From the NCBI RefSeq assembly GCF_000003815.2, contig NC_049985.1, positions 7,812,066 to 7,876,065 on the forward strand: 64,000 bases of DNA, in the 5' to 3' direction. This DNA comes from Branchiostoma floridae. Lineage: Eukaryota; Chordata; Leptocardii; Amphioxiformes; Branchiostomatidae. The position numbers and the translations under genes were made by a program. The notes under the pieces were generated by a model. It did not search any database and had not been told where the DNA came from. It worked only from the letters and a program-made list of their open reading frames with translations. Positions 50,001 to 62,118 of this stretch are shown piece after piece (positions within the stretch are counted from its first letter, which is position 1; each line of letters starts with the position of its first letter).

Positions 50001-53000
50001 CTTGTGTAGAAGTAAAAGTGTCTTGAGAGGAAAAGGAAAAGATGGAGCACCTGTCCGAGGAGGTTTGGGAGGTGGTTCAGTGTCTGCAGGTGTCACCGGG
50101 GGTTCAGGAGAGTCAGCTGTACAAAACACAGCCCCAACCATGCATTGAACAACAGAAACAACAAAGGTTCCAAACAGTGTTCTAGCCAGCCTAAAATTTG
50201 TTTCCATTGCCTGGATTTTGAATGGTAATCCTGTCAACAGTGCAACAATACTAGGGGGTCTGGGTGTCTGCTCCCCGGGAAAATTTTATAATGTAGGACT
50301 CTGAAATGCTATTTCCTTTATTTTTGGAGCAAATGTTGCTGGTAGACTCAAATGGGTTCATTTACCATCCCCAGCAGCAAATTTCTGTCAAGAGACGAAG
50401 GATGGCTGCTGACTAGAACTCTGGTTCCAACTGAAGAGCACAGACAGAGTTTAAACAATCTTGTGACAAATGGTTGAAAAGTACATTTTACTCCTTATAT
50501 AGCAGGTACAATAAGTTCAAGATATAGGTAAATTTAATTCAAAAATTAATGTGTATCGAATTCGAAGTCATCCATTACATATCAATCCAGGTGAACACCC
50601 CTTTAACATGAAGATTCCAAAAGTATAACCTCTCTACTAACCTCTCCCAATGGCCTTGTCTCCTACACAAGGCCATTGGATAGATACATACAGGGTGCAT
50701 GTATATGGAAAACTACAGATCCACTGTAAAAGGTGTTAAAATCTTTCTAAGATGTATTTTTAATGACACCCACTGCAAGAATGATTGATAACTGAAACTC
50801 TCTTAACTTTCCTTAAAACATGATGTTCAGAAACTGTTCTTGGAGCAATAAAAGAATTATTTCGAATGGTATTTGCACAGAACACTCACTTAAGGACTCT
50901 ACATTTTGAATGTGAATGACACTGTATCAGGCTGTACTGTATATTGATGTGTGCAGAAGTAAAATCCCATGTAGTGTGGTACATTACCTGTCCTGGGGCT
51001 GTCTGACATGATGGGCAGGTCTGGTGTTGGGCTGGGACTCTACAAGAGAAGAGCAACACTCAGGGTTCACTTCTGTCACAGTGACGTTCTACGAATTCAA
51101 TTTCATGCATGTCTGATCAGCTACCTCACACTGGGAGTTGATTGGCTCTTCAGATCAAAAGATGAATGACGCAGAATGTTCCCGACATGTAACAAAGCAG
51201 TAAATTCTGAAATGTATGCTACATTTTATTGAACTAACATTGGTGCAATAGACAAATTTGAAGCACACCAACTGTTTTTGTCATGGGGGATTTTGTCCAC
51301 AAACTGTCTGTGGCATTGCACAAAAAAATGGAAAGCATTTGAACAACATTCACAGAACCCATAAAAGCAGGTGTTTGGTTACAATAATATAGTGGGATTG
51401 ATGAACTATCATTTGCAGTTTATCAAATAAAGCCGCTTGTCCAGCTGGATTCAACACAAGTGTCAAAGCGACAGCAAGTGAAGTATTATGAAAAGCTGAA
51501 AGAACTGCCCGATCAAAAAACATTACGTGGATGGAAGGGGGAGGGTTGTAAGTACTGGCTGTGTTCGTTCCACATGTTGTTCGAATATGTTCTATTAGTT
51601 ACAGAGATTGTGACATAATATAGACAGCAAATCCTTCCTACAATGAAGACAGTTTGTGTGGTTCAAATTCATCTAATGGTAAAACAGGTCATGTTTTCCT
51701 TCCCTACTTTACACTTGCAAGACTATGACATAAACATTATCTGATAAACTGGATGGTTGAAAACTGGCAGGTGAATTAATTGATTTTGGAGAATTGTTTA
51801 TTACAGTCGTGAACATTTTCAGGCCTGACTCTTCCAGGTTCAACCACACATAACCTGCACGGCAGCTGTGACGTCAGTAGTGAGATAACATGCCTACTGA
51901 GATGACACATGATAACTCCCAATGGGAGACAAAATGAACAGGATGTCCTCAGGTGATCTATCACACTTTTCTCGCACAAAGATAATTCAATGTCACACTA
52001 TGTGACTGTGCAATAGTATGGAAATGTGCATTAAACCAAGGGTACTTAAAGATTAAAAGAAGAAAAACAAAAATTTCTTGACTCTGAAATATTGAGTATT
52101 CAAAAACATGCCAAGAATTCAACTGTACTTCAAGTTTTAAGAAAATGTTCAACCCTGATATAATTATGCTATAGAAAGGGCTTGCAGAGACTTAGGACAC
52201 TCTAGACTGTCAGCTCAATGTTTGGGGATGGGAACACATTGGACAAGTAAAACAGTCCCTCCACACTTCTTGACAATGGTAACAATACTCAGTATTGACT
52301 ATGGAACAAAAACATAATGTTTGCTGGTAAGTTGCATCTGGGGCAATTAATAACTGCATTAGTGCTAAATGACATGCCACTTGTGCTTGAGCCCTGTTAC
52401 AAGGACAGTACAAGACTCTCAATGTAATACTTCAAATGCAAATACATTTCATTTAAAAACTAGAGTTCGGGGACCTCATACCTCCATGAAATATTTATTG
52501 CTTTTTTGTGGATGGTATGTATGTTTATAGTCGGTTGTATTTGAGAGTAATGGTTACAAATGTTATGGGAAAGTAGTGGTGTATTTATTTAATGACACAG
52601 AGGATGTCCATCTGATTAGTAATTATTAAAATGGGACACTTAATTGTGTAATGTGCGTTTAAGAGGTCGACGGCATATGGTAGCGTGGTGTTCCTTAAGC
52701 TTGATGTTTGGCATTTAAACTGTCTAAGGTTGTCAGCATTATTGAGGTTCGACTATGTGCCTCAGAGCGGTGTGGTGGGAGGAAGTTGGGAAACTCAAAA
52801 AGAAGAAGGGATGTGGCCAACTTTAGTCAGATGGTGATTTGATTTTCCAACAATATGTCATAACATCAGCTGTTCACACGGTACAAAAACAAGATGCACA
52901 CTTTCCTCTGACAGCCCTACACCAACTGTAAGATGAAAACTTGGCGACAACCCTGTCTGCTAAAAAACAAGTACCATTGGCTACGAAAGAGACAACTAAC

Positions 53001-56000
53001 AACTGTCCCTTATCGTAACAAAATCAGAACATCTGTATCGCCCATGAAACTTCTGACACCCAACCCAGATGAGAGGACCTGATGGCTGTTTCTTCGTATC
53101 CGAAGATCAATGGTAGGCAGACAGGTTGATTAGACGACTAGTCTGCCTGGCCTGCACGTGAATTTTTTTTTAAGGTGAAGGAGGGGTGTGCACTTCCTTC
53201 TCCACCCTCTCGTCTACTGGCGCACTAAGTCCTACAGGGACAGAACTGTTTGCCACGTAAGACGGCCCCAGCAGATGCAGGTTTATTATTTGGAGTTTCC
53301 ATCTCCTAGGAGGACTTCCGACCAAGAATGCAAGGGGTTCCTCCTACCCCTGACTCGTGTGTCATGGCGGGTGCGTCATGCCCGAACATGCCCTTATGGC
53401 CTGTCACCACAACAAGGGCCCGTCACTAGCCACTAGCCGCAGCTATCTACTCATTTACACCTAAGTTAGGTGAGGAAAGTCGTGTAAAGTGCCTTTCCCA
53501 AGGGCACAAGATCGGTGACACGGCAAGCGGATTTGAACCCAGGACCTCTCGGGCCTGAGACCAACGCGCTCCCGATCGTGCCACGCGGTCCCACATTGAG
53601 AGGACCTAATGGCATTTTAATCACCATGTCACTCAAATCAGCAGTACAGTATGTGAGACATCCATACCTGTCAAGCATTACCGTTAAATGTACCTCAACT
53701 TCTTACAATTATACTTATGCTTCACATCTCCATGATATCCTAAGCAGACATAAATAAAACTAATTATCATATTCAAAAAACCTTGGGGTTCCCCAAACAG
53801 CTGTCACCATCTGCTTGGAGCTAAGCCCATTAACAAACACATAAAGCACGATGCCTGTACCAATATATCTCAAATATAGGGGTGATTTCTGATATTATTA
53901 CATCGATTATAACGACAGATACGGCTCCCAAAATCTCATCGATTCAAGCTTTCATCACACCCCACCAACACAACAAGTATGAAACCAATCCATCCAGCCG
54001 TTCTTGAGTAATCATCTACACAGACAGAGACACATAACAGAAAATATAACCTCCATTCCATGACATTTCATGGAGGTAATCAACATAAATCTTGATCAAA
54101 CTTACCTCCTATTTAGATTCTTCTAATTACCTTCTAAGTAGATACACACAGGTTCTTTGTACAATATTGTACCAGAAAATTTTACAAATGTTTATGGAGC
54201 AAGATCAAAAAATGAAAACAGCTTAAAACTACCATTCCTTAAGGGGTGCTGCAATTTCCAGTATCATGCAAGTTGTGTAAACAACAACATGTATGGATGC
54301 CATTGCTGAAACATCCAAGGCACCCTACATGCTACATATACAAGTACATGCATGCAAAAGACCGAAAGTCGTGTTGTCTAATATCTTGCATCACACCACA
54401 GGGCATTTAGGCACTGTAAATTTCTTTTTGTTGCAGGGACTTAATTTTGAAGGAGGGGGGATGTTTAGATGTGTTTCAAGATCACAGTTGGAACAACTGT
54501 AATCCAGTGGTCATGACATTGCAGACTGAGGACAGACCAATTTGAAAATTGTAAAAAATAAATTCTCCGTGAACATTAAAAGATCTACAGGACATAACTG
54601 TTACCTTTCCGACTCCTCTGGTCCTACTGGAGGCTTTTCTGAGCTTGGGTGCGACGGAGAGTTTGTGCAGAGCAGCCTGGTTACTCAGGTGGGTGGGTGA
54701 GGCCGGGATGGCGTCGAGGTCAACGTCTGGGAGGGGACCAATCATGATCATAACCAGTCAATATACAGGCATTCTCTCATTTCCTTATAGATGTACTCTT
54801 ACTTCCAATTCTTAGAGGGAAAATGTTAAGCTGGCTTTAACATAAGAAGAAATTTTCATGTTTTTTTGTCAATGAATGGACCAAAATTAGACTGCACCTT
54901 GGCCTAACTGGTTCTTGTAGGCAGTTGAAATTTATTGTCTAAAGCAAAATTTATATTGTGAATAATGTATTTGCTGCTTAATTGAGTAGAAGTTCACAGC
55001 TAAGTGAGCAACTTAAGCATTTTCATTTTGAGTAAACACCTCTGATGCAAGAGTAGATAAGAATGTACTGCTATACAAGAAGAAATAATTTTTTAAAGAA
55101 TTGATCTTCCGGTTAGAATAACACTACCAACCTCACAGAAAATGGTTCAATTTTGCACATCAAATATGATATTAGCCCTGCTCTCCATAGAAAATAAAGC
55201 AGTAACACCACAGAGTGCTGCACCTACCTCCTGTGCTGACAAACTCTGCAGGCACACTGGTGCCTTGTCTGGCTTGGTGTTTTTCTCCCTGTGCTAATTG
55301 GTCTGCTGCCATGGCAATGCCGGGCTGGGGAAAACACAAAAACACCAAAAACGGGCATCATTGCAAGGGCACTTGCAAGTGTATTGAATTATACAACCCA
55401 AGGCAAAGGTAAGGTGTTTTTCAAAGGTTTGTGACTTAGCATGTAACATTATATTCAAAATGCCTGGGGCTACTAAATATTGCTCTATATATATATATGT
55501 ATAAAAAACTTGTCTTGGTATTGATAAACAATTTAAGGTACAGGTGTTTAAAGCAGTGAGTTTGTTCACATACAGATTTGCATGTAGGTGTGTTGAATTA
55601 TCCAACCCAACCTAAAGGAAAATCTTTTTTTAAAGATTTGTGACTGAGTGTATATATTCAAAATGCCTGGGGCTACTGAATATCGCACTATGTATAAAAA
55701 ACATGTCTATTTTGATAAACAATTGAAGGTACATTGTACAGGTGTTTAAAGTAGTTTGTTTACATACAGCTTTGCATGAATCTGTATGCAGCTACGTTAG
55801 CTGTAGTCTTTGTCACAAACTGTGTTATGTTTTGAAAGAAAAACAACAACAGGAAGTAGATGATGTTAGCCTTTAGCATCTTTACATCTACACTGCACCA
55901 TGATACTAAGACACAATGTAAGATTTGCTAAACTTGCTCTACAGAATCTTGCAGAACGATCAAGCAAGTAGGTGATGACAATTAATCTGATACATCTATC

Positions 56001-59000
56001 AATACCTACCTCATCTCCTACACTTTCTAAACTTTCTTCACTGTGTCTTTTCATTCCATTCTGAAAAAGAGGATATCTACAAATTAAATAGGCATATTTA
56101 AACATGTTTATCTTAAAGTTAATGATATAAATCATTATAATTTGATATCAAAAGATCAAGAGAAAATGGAAAGTTTTTAAATCTAACATATGAAACATAT
56201 GGAAAATAGACTCACATAAATATAAAAGTATGAAAGCCGTTATACTGTTAGAAGATTTGAAAATTCATACATTTGTATTGTGATCCTGTGTTTTGCTTAT
56301 GTTGGTCAAATGGTTTGTAAAATGTACTCTAAGAAGACAACTGAGAATCAGACCTGTGTACTGTGTTCATTGATGACATCAGCCATTGTTACTATAGTGT
56401 CGGGACTGCGGGGAAGACACTCGTCTTCTGAGCTGGCCCCGTCCTCACTTCGACGGGACTTCAGCTTTGCTGACAATTCACTCTGTAACAAACAAACAAA
56501 CGTGTGGCAAAATTCAGTCACATTCAATTTCAATGGATATGACAAGCTTATACAGCTTTTTCGTAACCATTTGTTCCAATCAACTTACTAAAATTTTACT
56601 CAAGAGATGCCAAATTTCAAAGAAAGCTTCATACTTAATCTCATACATTCTTTGTTCATTCAGACCCTTGTTGTGTCTAGTGGCACACACAGCAGCAAGT
56701 TTCATTGCTGTTTCATCAGAAGGGTATATCTTTTTATATGGAAGAGTTAGTAGCCATTCTCGTTTAACATACTTGAAGCACCTCCTCGAACATAGGACAC
56801 CCATTTTAGACGTGTGCAGCCCCAACCGAGTTTCCCAATGCAGGATTGAACCGGGGTCTCCCAGTTACCAATTGAAACCAGGAGCTCAACAGTGACACTG
56901 CTACCACTTGACCTACAAGGACGCTCCCTATTATAATTGTACAGATCTATATGCTCTTTGCAAATTGCAACGTGTCAGCACAGGGTGACTACGTACCTGG
57001 AAGTTTTGTGAGTTAAGGTTGTCGGCGGACGCTGCCATGTCACCCTTCCTGAGTGGCTCTGTCTGCCCGTTGGCAGGAGAGAAGACACTGTCTGCCGACA
57101 TGCTCCGGTTGGCCAACGTCTTGTTACTGGAAACAACAACAAAAAATATAATGTCTGGAAATGGTAATATAAAATTTCAATTTTACTAAAGGCAGCTTAT
57201 GCAATTTTAGATCATTAAAATTGGAAATATTCTGGATAATAGAATCCGATAATAGAATCCGAATTTGTATCGTGATTATTTTTTACTTTGAGCGTTTAAA
57301 AAGAACGCACAAACATGCCGAAAATGGACCCCTTTATTTATTGTGGCCTACAATAAATCAGCACAGGATCGAGCCAGTAACTCATTGGTAATTTTCTGTG
57401 ATTTCGCGTTAGGTCACTGAGTGCATTGAATGTGATTCACGCATTTGCAAATCGAATCTGATATATCCCTCTCTGGCAATACCTAGTCTGGTAAGACATA
57501 CAGTATGGGAAAGGAAAAGAATAATGTCATAACTGATATTATGAAGTAAAAAAAAAACTGTTTCTCCAGCCTAACCTGACATCTTCCTCCGGCTCTGTCT
57601 CCACCACCTGCAGCAGTGCACCTGTAGACTTGGACACGGGCTTGGCCGACAGGAGGGCAGGGTCATCACCAGACTTTTTTCTCCCCTTCTTGATTCCCAG
57701 GATCTTTCGTATAGACTTCAGCGGACGGAACTTTTTTCTCTTGACATCTAAGAAAGAGAAACAAAAGTCTTATTCAGTACGATATGGCTGTATATATATA
57801 TATGTATACCATAGTCAACAGTTTTTGTGTGTGCCTAACTTCTCTGGATAAAACATTATGATGAACTCTAAGATACATATGAAGTTCAATTTATTGTTGT
57901 ACTCGTAGCAGCAAATGACATATGATGGAAAAGGTAAAAAAATCCAGCTTAAGCCTATGTACCTACCACAACTCAACAAACATTTTCAGACTTCCTTAAA
58001 GCTCCCATGGCCCCTCATATCTCTAAGCTGATCCCTCCCAACACCTTATGTATACAACTTTATTTGTACAATACAGGTGTTACTGAACAAATTATGCTCA
58101 TGACTCATTTTTAATGTTTTGTGTGTTTTGTTGTATACCATTGTAGGGGAGCAAGAATGTACACTCTGCTTGCCTGAATACAACTAAGGCTTAGGTCACA
58201 ATTCCCAACCCAGGGCCTGGCTGGGTAGCTTTCAGAAACAAAAAAATCTGATATAAAAGGCAACAAAACACACAGAACGAAAACAAAACTAGTCATGGGC
58301 ATAATCTGTGTATATTCCTTGGTGAACACTTTAATTTTTATTTTCTGCAAACTTCCTGGCTGGGCTCCAGTTTGGAAACAGGACTTAAGCCTAAGCTGGA
58401 CAGATCTGGGATCTATCCCCTTTATTCAATTCTAATTACTTTATCAATAATGAAATAGAGATTGGTCCTTTGGAGCAGAAAAGTGTAGTGATGACACGAA
58501 AGAAGAAGATAAAATTCTCGCTCCTCATCACCATAACCTTCCATTCCCACAAACTGTCAGCCGGGTGCCCCACAGATTGTAAAAGTGACCCTAGAGCATT
58601 ACAATCAAACCTGAGGTTACTGTGACCTCTGACCTGAACACACCTGAGGTATGCAGCATTGTTTGCACAGTGTTACAGGTGCCAACATGTATCATATTTG
58701 ACCAGCATAAAGAAGGGCATGCCTTTGTTATCAGTGTACAGGGAGGAACTACCTAACGATCATTCCAACAGGTCCTAGAGACTGGAATTTTGGTACATCA
58801 GATTGATGAGGGGTGGACCATTATATACCTAAGGGACAGACTATTAGTATTATATGCCTAAAGGGCTAACCTCATATACCTAGGGGAAGGATCTATGAGG
58901 GGTAGACCATCATATACCTAAGAGAAGGATTATTTAAAAACATAATGTATGGCAGTTGAGGTGCACAGTTGCGGGATAAAAATGGGAAAATGGGCATAAT

Positions 59001-60211
59001 GCCACACAAATCCTTGAAAATTTTAGCGCAATCTGCAGACTTTTGGGGTTAGATGGAAACATGTCTAAGCTATGAAGAAGACCCTTGTGACTTTCTAGTG
59101 GCAAAGAAATTCGGGTTTTACGAAGCCTTGTTTTAATGTATTCTAACATGCTTTCCTTACCAGTCCTAACTGCGGCATCCGTCCTCAATCTAGCATGTAA
59201 CCAGGAAGTGTTGCTAGCATTATATTTGGACAACAGTTATTGAATCAGCTTCCTGCTTCAAAATTTCTAGATAAAAATAATGAAAATTTTAATAGAGATT
59301 GTCCTTTATTATGATCTTCTTTTGCATAAAAGATTAAATAATTTTTTAATGAAAAAAAGGATAGCAGGTGAACATTTGCTCTGAGATATCAGATAATTTC
59401 AGCCTATATTGTCCCAAGGAGGTCTATATACTATAGAACAATTATTTACATGTTAACCATTACAACCTCCTTGATTACACATGGGCATGTTCGGACAAAG
59501 TTCGTCATCCCTGACATAACACAAACAGTGCGACAGATTTTGAGCAATGACAGAACCATCTGCTATCTCCCTATACAAGGTTTGAAATCAATAAAGGTTA
59601 ATATTTGATTCTAGGTCTTGCCATTGATATCAGTTCACCTGTAGTCATTTCAAACAAAGTTTCCTTTGGATGATTTATTGACAATATACATATCTACATA
59701 TACAAAGTCACAAGGACTATGAAATGTAGTTTCCATTCCTCAGAAGATGGGACAAGAATTGACAACCCTAAAAGCCCCTTCTACATTCTAGACATAACAT
59801 TCACGGTACGACCATAACAATAATTGTACATACAATGATAGCAATATAAGATTCATATTTCTTTCCTGCTATTATTGTATGTGAATGATGATTACCAGAA
59901 TAAGCTAGAATTAGTAGAAATATAGGATTGTTCAACTTCTGAACCAACATGTCAAAAGTAACGCTATGGGATTGATGAAAATACAGTTAAGATGCTAGTA
60001 CTTTTGGTGCAAGTTTTAAGTGTAGAGACAGAGAAGAGGTGACTGTGTGGCATTTACCTTGTGTGTTCCCAGCTTCTGTGCCATCTAATACCACCACACC
60101 GTCTGTCACTACGAGTACTTCTGCCTCAGCCTCTGCCCCAGCCTCCGCTCCAGCCTCTACTACTGCCTCCTCTCCTTCTGTCTTAGTCTCTACTGCCCCT
60201 TCAGCTGACAT
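41058..60211 (-). CDS. CRACD/KIAA1211-like actin regulator with C-terminal LIM domain, 19 exons, 1351 aa
   Basis: Exons on the - strand: 60211-60058, 57747-57576, 57126-56997, 56482-56354, 56060-56010, 55324-55228, 54726-54605, 51039-50988, 50116-50051, 49508-48738, 48560-48354, 47921-47733, 47342-47223, 46596-46495, 45292-44371, 44089-43918, 43064-42966, 41984-41646, 41219-41058; 4056 nt with all phases matching. After an acidic start (MSAEGAVETK), exon 2 is a basic patch (KRKKFRPLKSIRKILGIKKG). RSMSADSVFSP, VDLDAIP and ALHKLSVAPK (residues about 120-275) resemble conserved N-terminal motifs of vertebrate CRACD/CRACDL (DUF4592). The middle is acidic and Pro/Ala/Thr-rich. KVFGAIKALEDQG and PAWVRIAQKKQKE fall near 1110-1140. 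Residues 1289-1340 are a full LIM domain: C-x2-C-x17-H-x2-C-x2-C-x2-C-x17-C-x2-H. Known CRACD inhibits capping protein; that role here is inferred. The family call rests on remembered motifs. Confidence 0.7.
43247..43568. mobile_element. PIF/Harbinger-like MITE, GGCTTAGGTC family, copy 1
   Basis: The ends GGCTTAGGTCCCAATTG and CATTGGGACCTAAGCC are inverted repeats, and TAA flanks both sides (43244-43246 and 43569-43571), the 3-bp target duplication expected of PIF/Harbinger elements. The 322-bp body is GC-rich with no transposase. A second copy with the same ends and flanks is at 58188-58391. It lies in an intron of the CRACD-like gene. Confidence 0.8.
47020..47137. repeat. Near-perfect hairpin, 42-bp arms
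   Basis: The left arm (47020-47061, containing ACTTTCTTCCAACACAAAAG) pairs with the right arm (47094-47137) with one mismatch and one bulge; the loop is about 32 nt. It lies in the CRACD-like intron between exons 47223-47342 and 46495-46596. It could be a small MITE or a transcribed hairpin. Confidence 0.85.
48945..49115 (-). repeat. 30-bp coding repeat in the CRACD-like gene
   Basis: Within exon 48738-49508 about six consecutive 30-bp units encode APGTETASAK-type decapeptides (variants APGTETAPAT, APGTETAATS, SPATETAHAP). DNA units share CTGTTTCTGTGCCAGGTGCT on the + strand. The array is in frame, so copy-number change would not break the protein. Confidence 0.9.
53163..53592 (-). mobile_element. 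tRNA-derived SINE
   Basis: On the - strand the element begins GGGACCGCGTGGCACGATCG, with box A TGGCACGATCGG (53583-53572) and box B GGTTCAAATCC (53539-53529), 33 bp apart as in a tRNA. Downstream comes CTTGTGCCCTTGGGAAAGG, resembling the conserved central domains of widespread metazoan SINEs, and the element ends in an A-run (53170-53163). It lies in the large CRACD-like intron between exons 54605 and 51039, in the same orientation as the gene. Confidence 0.75.
53953..54061. repeat. Dispersed repeat tail, copy 2
   Basis: CACACCCCACCAACACAACA, then ATGAAACCAATCCATCCAGC, CCGTTCTTGAGTAATC and AAAATATAACCTCCATTCC parallel copy 1 at 26001-26109 in the same orientation. Confidence 0.5.
55379..55790. 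repeat. Tandem duplication, period about 209 bp
   Basis: Copy 1 starts GTGTATTGAATTATACAACC at 55379 and copy 2 starts GTGTGTTGAATTATCCAACC at 55588. Both contain TTCAAAATGCCTGGGGCTAC and TTGATAAACAATT, then GGTGTTTAAAG. It lies in the CRACD-like intron just upstream of exon 55324-55228. Confidence 0.85.
56740..56929 (-). mobile_element. tRNA-derived SINE, second type
   Basis: On the - strand the element starts GGGAGCGTCCTTGTAGGTCA; a box A-like stretch TAGGTCAAGTGGTAGC (about 56917-56902) precedes box B GGTTCAATCC (56852-56843). The body after box B differs from the SINE at 53163-53592, so it is another family. The 3' end is not sharply defined. It lies in a CRACD-like intron between exons 56997 and 56482. 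Confidence 0.6.
58188..58391. mobile_element. PIF/Harbinger-like MITE, GGCTTAGGTC family, copy 2
   Basis: The left end GGCTTAGGTCACAATTCCC and right end GGAAACAGGACTTAAGCC are inverted repeats with some decay, flanked by TAA at 58185-58187 and 58392-58394. At 204 bp it is shorter than copy 1 (43247-43568). It lies in the CRACD-like intron between the first two coding exons. Confidence 0.75.
58795..58932. repeat. Short degenerate tandem repeat
   Basis: About four units built on CATATACCTAAGGG with GATGAGGGGTGGACCAT spacers, in the CRACD-like first coding intron. Confidence 0.6.
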
Positions 60212-61278
60212 GGCTGCACACTAACACCTGTACATGGGGATACACAATTCATTTGTAAAAGAAGCAGCACAATCTAGCTATATTAAGCTTGATCTATCTC
60301 CTCTGTCTTATATGCCTACGTTTTACAGAGCACATACATACAATTGGATTATCAATACAAAGTGTATCAATAACTTAGTAACCTATAGATTACATTATTT
60401 GCCTTTACAATTACATCACTTCATCACACACTAAAATTGATTGCATTGTTTTAGATTGTCATGAACATACTGTACTAGAGAAATAAACTGATTCAGAAGT
60501 ACTATATTCTACTCATATCTGTGAAAACTGAAGTTACAGCCATATTTAGTGATATATACACTTACAAATATACAGTCAGTGTCCCAGTTGTACACCTTTC
60601 TAGATATTTCATATTTCATCTTACCATTATTTCTATGATTTATTTCTTTATATTTGTTATTATTGTATATTTGCTTTTATTGTCGTTGACACAATCATTA
60701 TTATTTGATTGTACAATTGTTATTATTTGTTATCATTATGATTATTTTTCTATTATTGTATAATTTAGTTGCACGGGAGGCGACTAGTAAAGGTTACAAA
60801 GTACCTGTTTTTGCCTCCCTACCATTTTGTGTAAACACATATGGTGAAGTTCAAATAAATAAATAAATACATGAAGTTCCGACTGACCCTTCTACAATAT
60901 ATTACCCTGGAAAATATTGTCAATAACATATACTCACTTAAAGCATTTGAATGAAGACATATCATTTACAGCACTCCATTACAAGTTGCAGTCAACTTCA
61001 TCAAAACAACATTTTTTGATCCTGCCTCTATTCCACTTTCCTCCTCAAACCAGGTACAACCTAAAACTCCATTCATGTATATGAAAACAAATTCATACAA
61101 AGTCTGTGACCTGAACAACAAAAGAAATAGGACACCCACTTCTACCAGTTGTGAGACCCTCAACAGCGTTCCATTCTGGCATATTCACCTCTCAGTAGCA
61201 GGTATGGTATAATTAAGGTGAGAGTGCGAGAGGGTCACCCGTAACAGAACCCCCCAAGCAGCTCTCACGCTGATTAAG
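60212..61278. other. 5' flank of the CRACD-like gene
   Basis: On the - strand an acceptor (CCCATGTACAG|GTGTTAG, exon edge about 60233) lies just before the start codon, so at least one untranslated exon is farther upstream (higher coordinates). No other coding exon seen here. Confidence 0.4.
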
Positions 61279-61709
61279 CAGGGCTCGAAACACTTTTTTC
61301 TGTCTACCTGCACTGGTACAGGTAACTTTTGCAATTACCTTCACCAGAGAAGTGTTACCTGTACCATTCAAATGTATTCCAAAAGTGGATAAAAGCACCT
61401 TTTGAACATATACACCTGTTTTACTACCAAAGTAGGTAAGGGAATACTGCCTTGCATTGACACTAGATAAAAAGTATGATGAATTTTGTATGAATTTTGA
61501 TGTACTCACAATAATTACAAACAATCAGTAATCATTATCACTGTTCTCATCATGATCAGCTGGGTCATTCTCATGTATAGCAGTGGGAATTACAAGGACA
61601 AGTCTCAAAAGTCTGGTGCAGATTTGGTGCAGGTAGACATTAGAAATACCTGCACAGCCCAACTTTTACCTGCACTAACCTGCATATGCAGGTGGTATTT
61701 CGAGCCCTG
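61279..61709. mobile_element. hAT-like MITE, CAGGGCTCGAAA family, copy 2
   Basis: It starts CAGGGCTCGAAACAC and ends GGTATTTCGAGCCCTG with the same CCTGCATATGCAGG palindrome near the right end as the copy at 6812-7141. TTAAG flanks both ends, a possible 5-bp duplication. It is longer than copy 1 (431 against 330 bp). Confidence 0.7.
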
Positions 61710-62118
61710 TTAAGGCAGGTAGGAATACCTGAGTATCACCTTCAGAGGGAACAGGTGTTACTGTGGTTCTTAAGCTTTCCTTAACCCTCATGGGTAAGGC
61801 AGAGAAAAGTCCCCCTAAAAGGATTTTCTAGCTGAGAATAAGCTCTGACTTCCCTCCCACAGAGAACCTTCTAAAAAAAAGCTGCTGCAATAAACTTGCA
61901 CCCATTAGTTCCACATATAGCTATATCAACTATGATAATATATCATTCCTATGTGATGTTCTACATGTAAAGTACTATATATACTGTTTTCACATCAAAC
62001 AAGATAAGTTTCCTTCTTAGTTCAAGACTAGCACATTTTACATTAGAAAGACACCTGTATTAGGACTATTAAGATTCCTTGTAAAAATCCAGGAATTAGC
62101 AAGAAATACAAAACTCAC

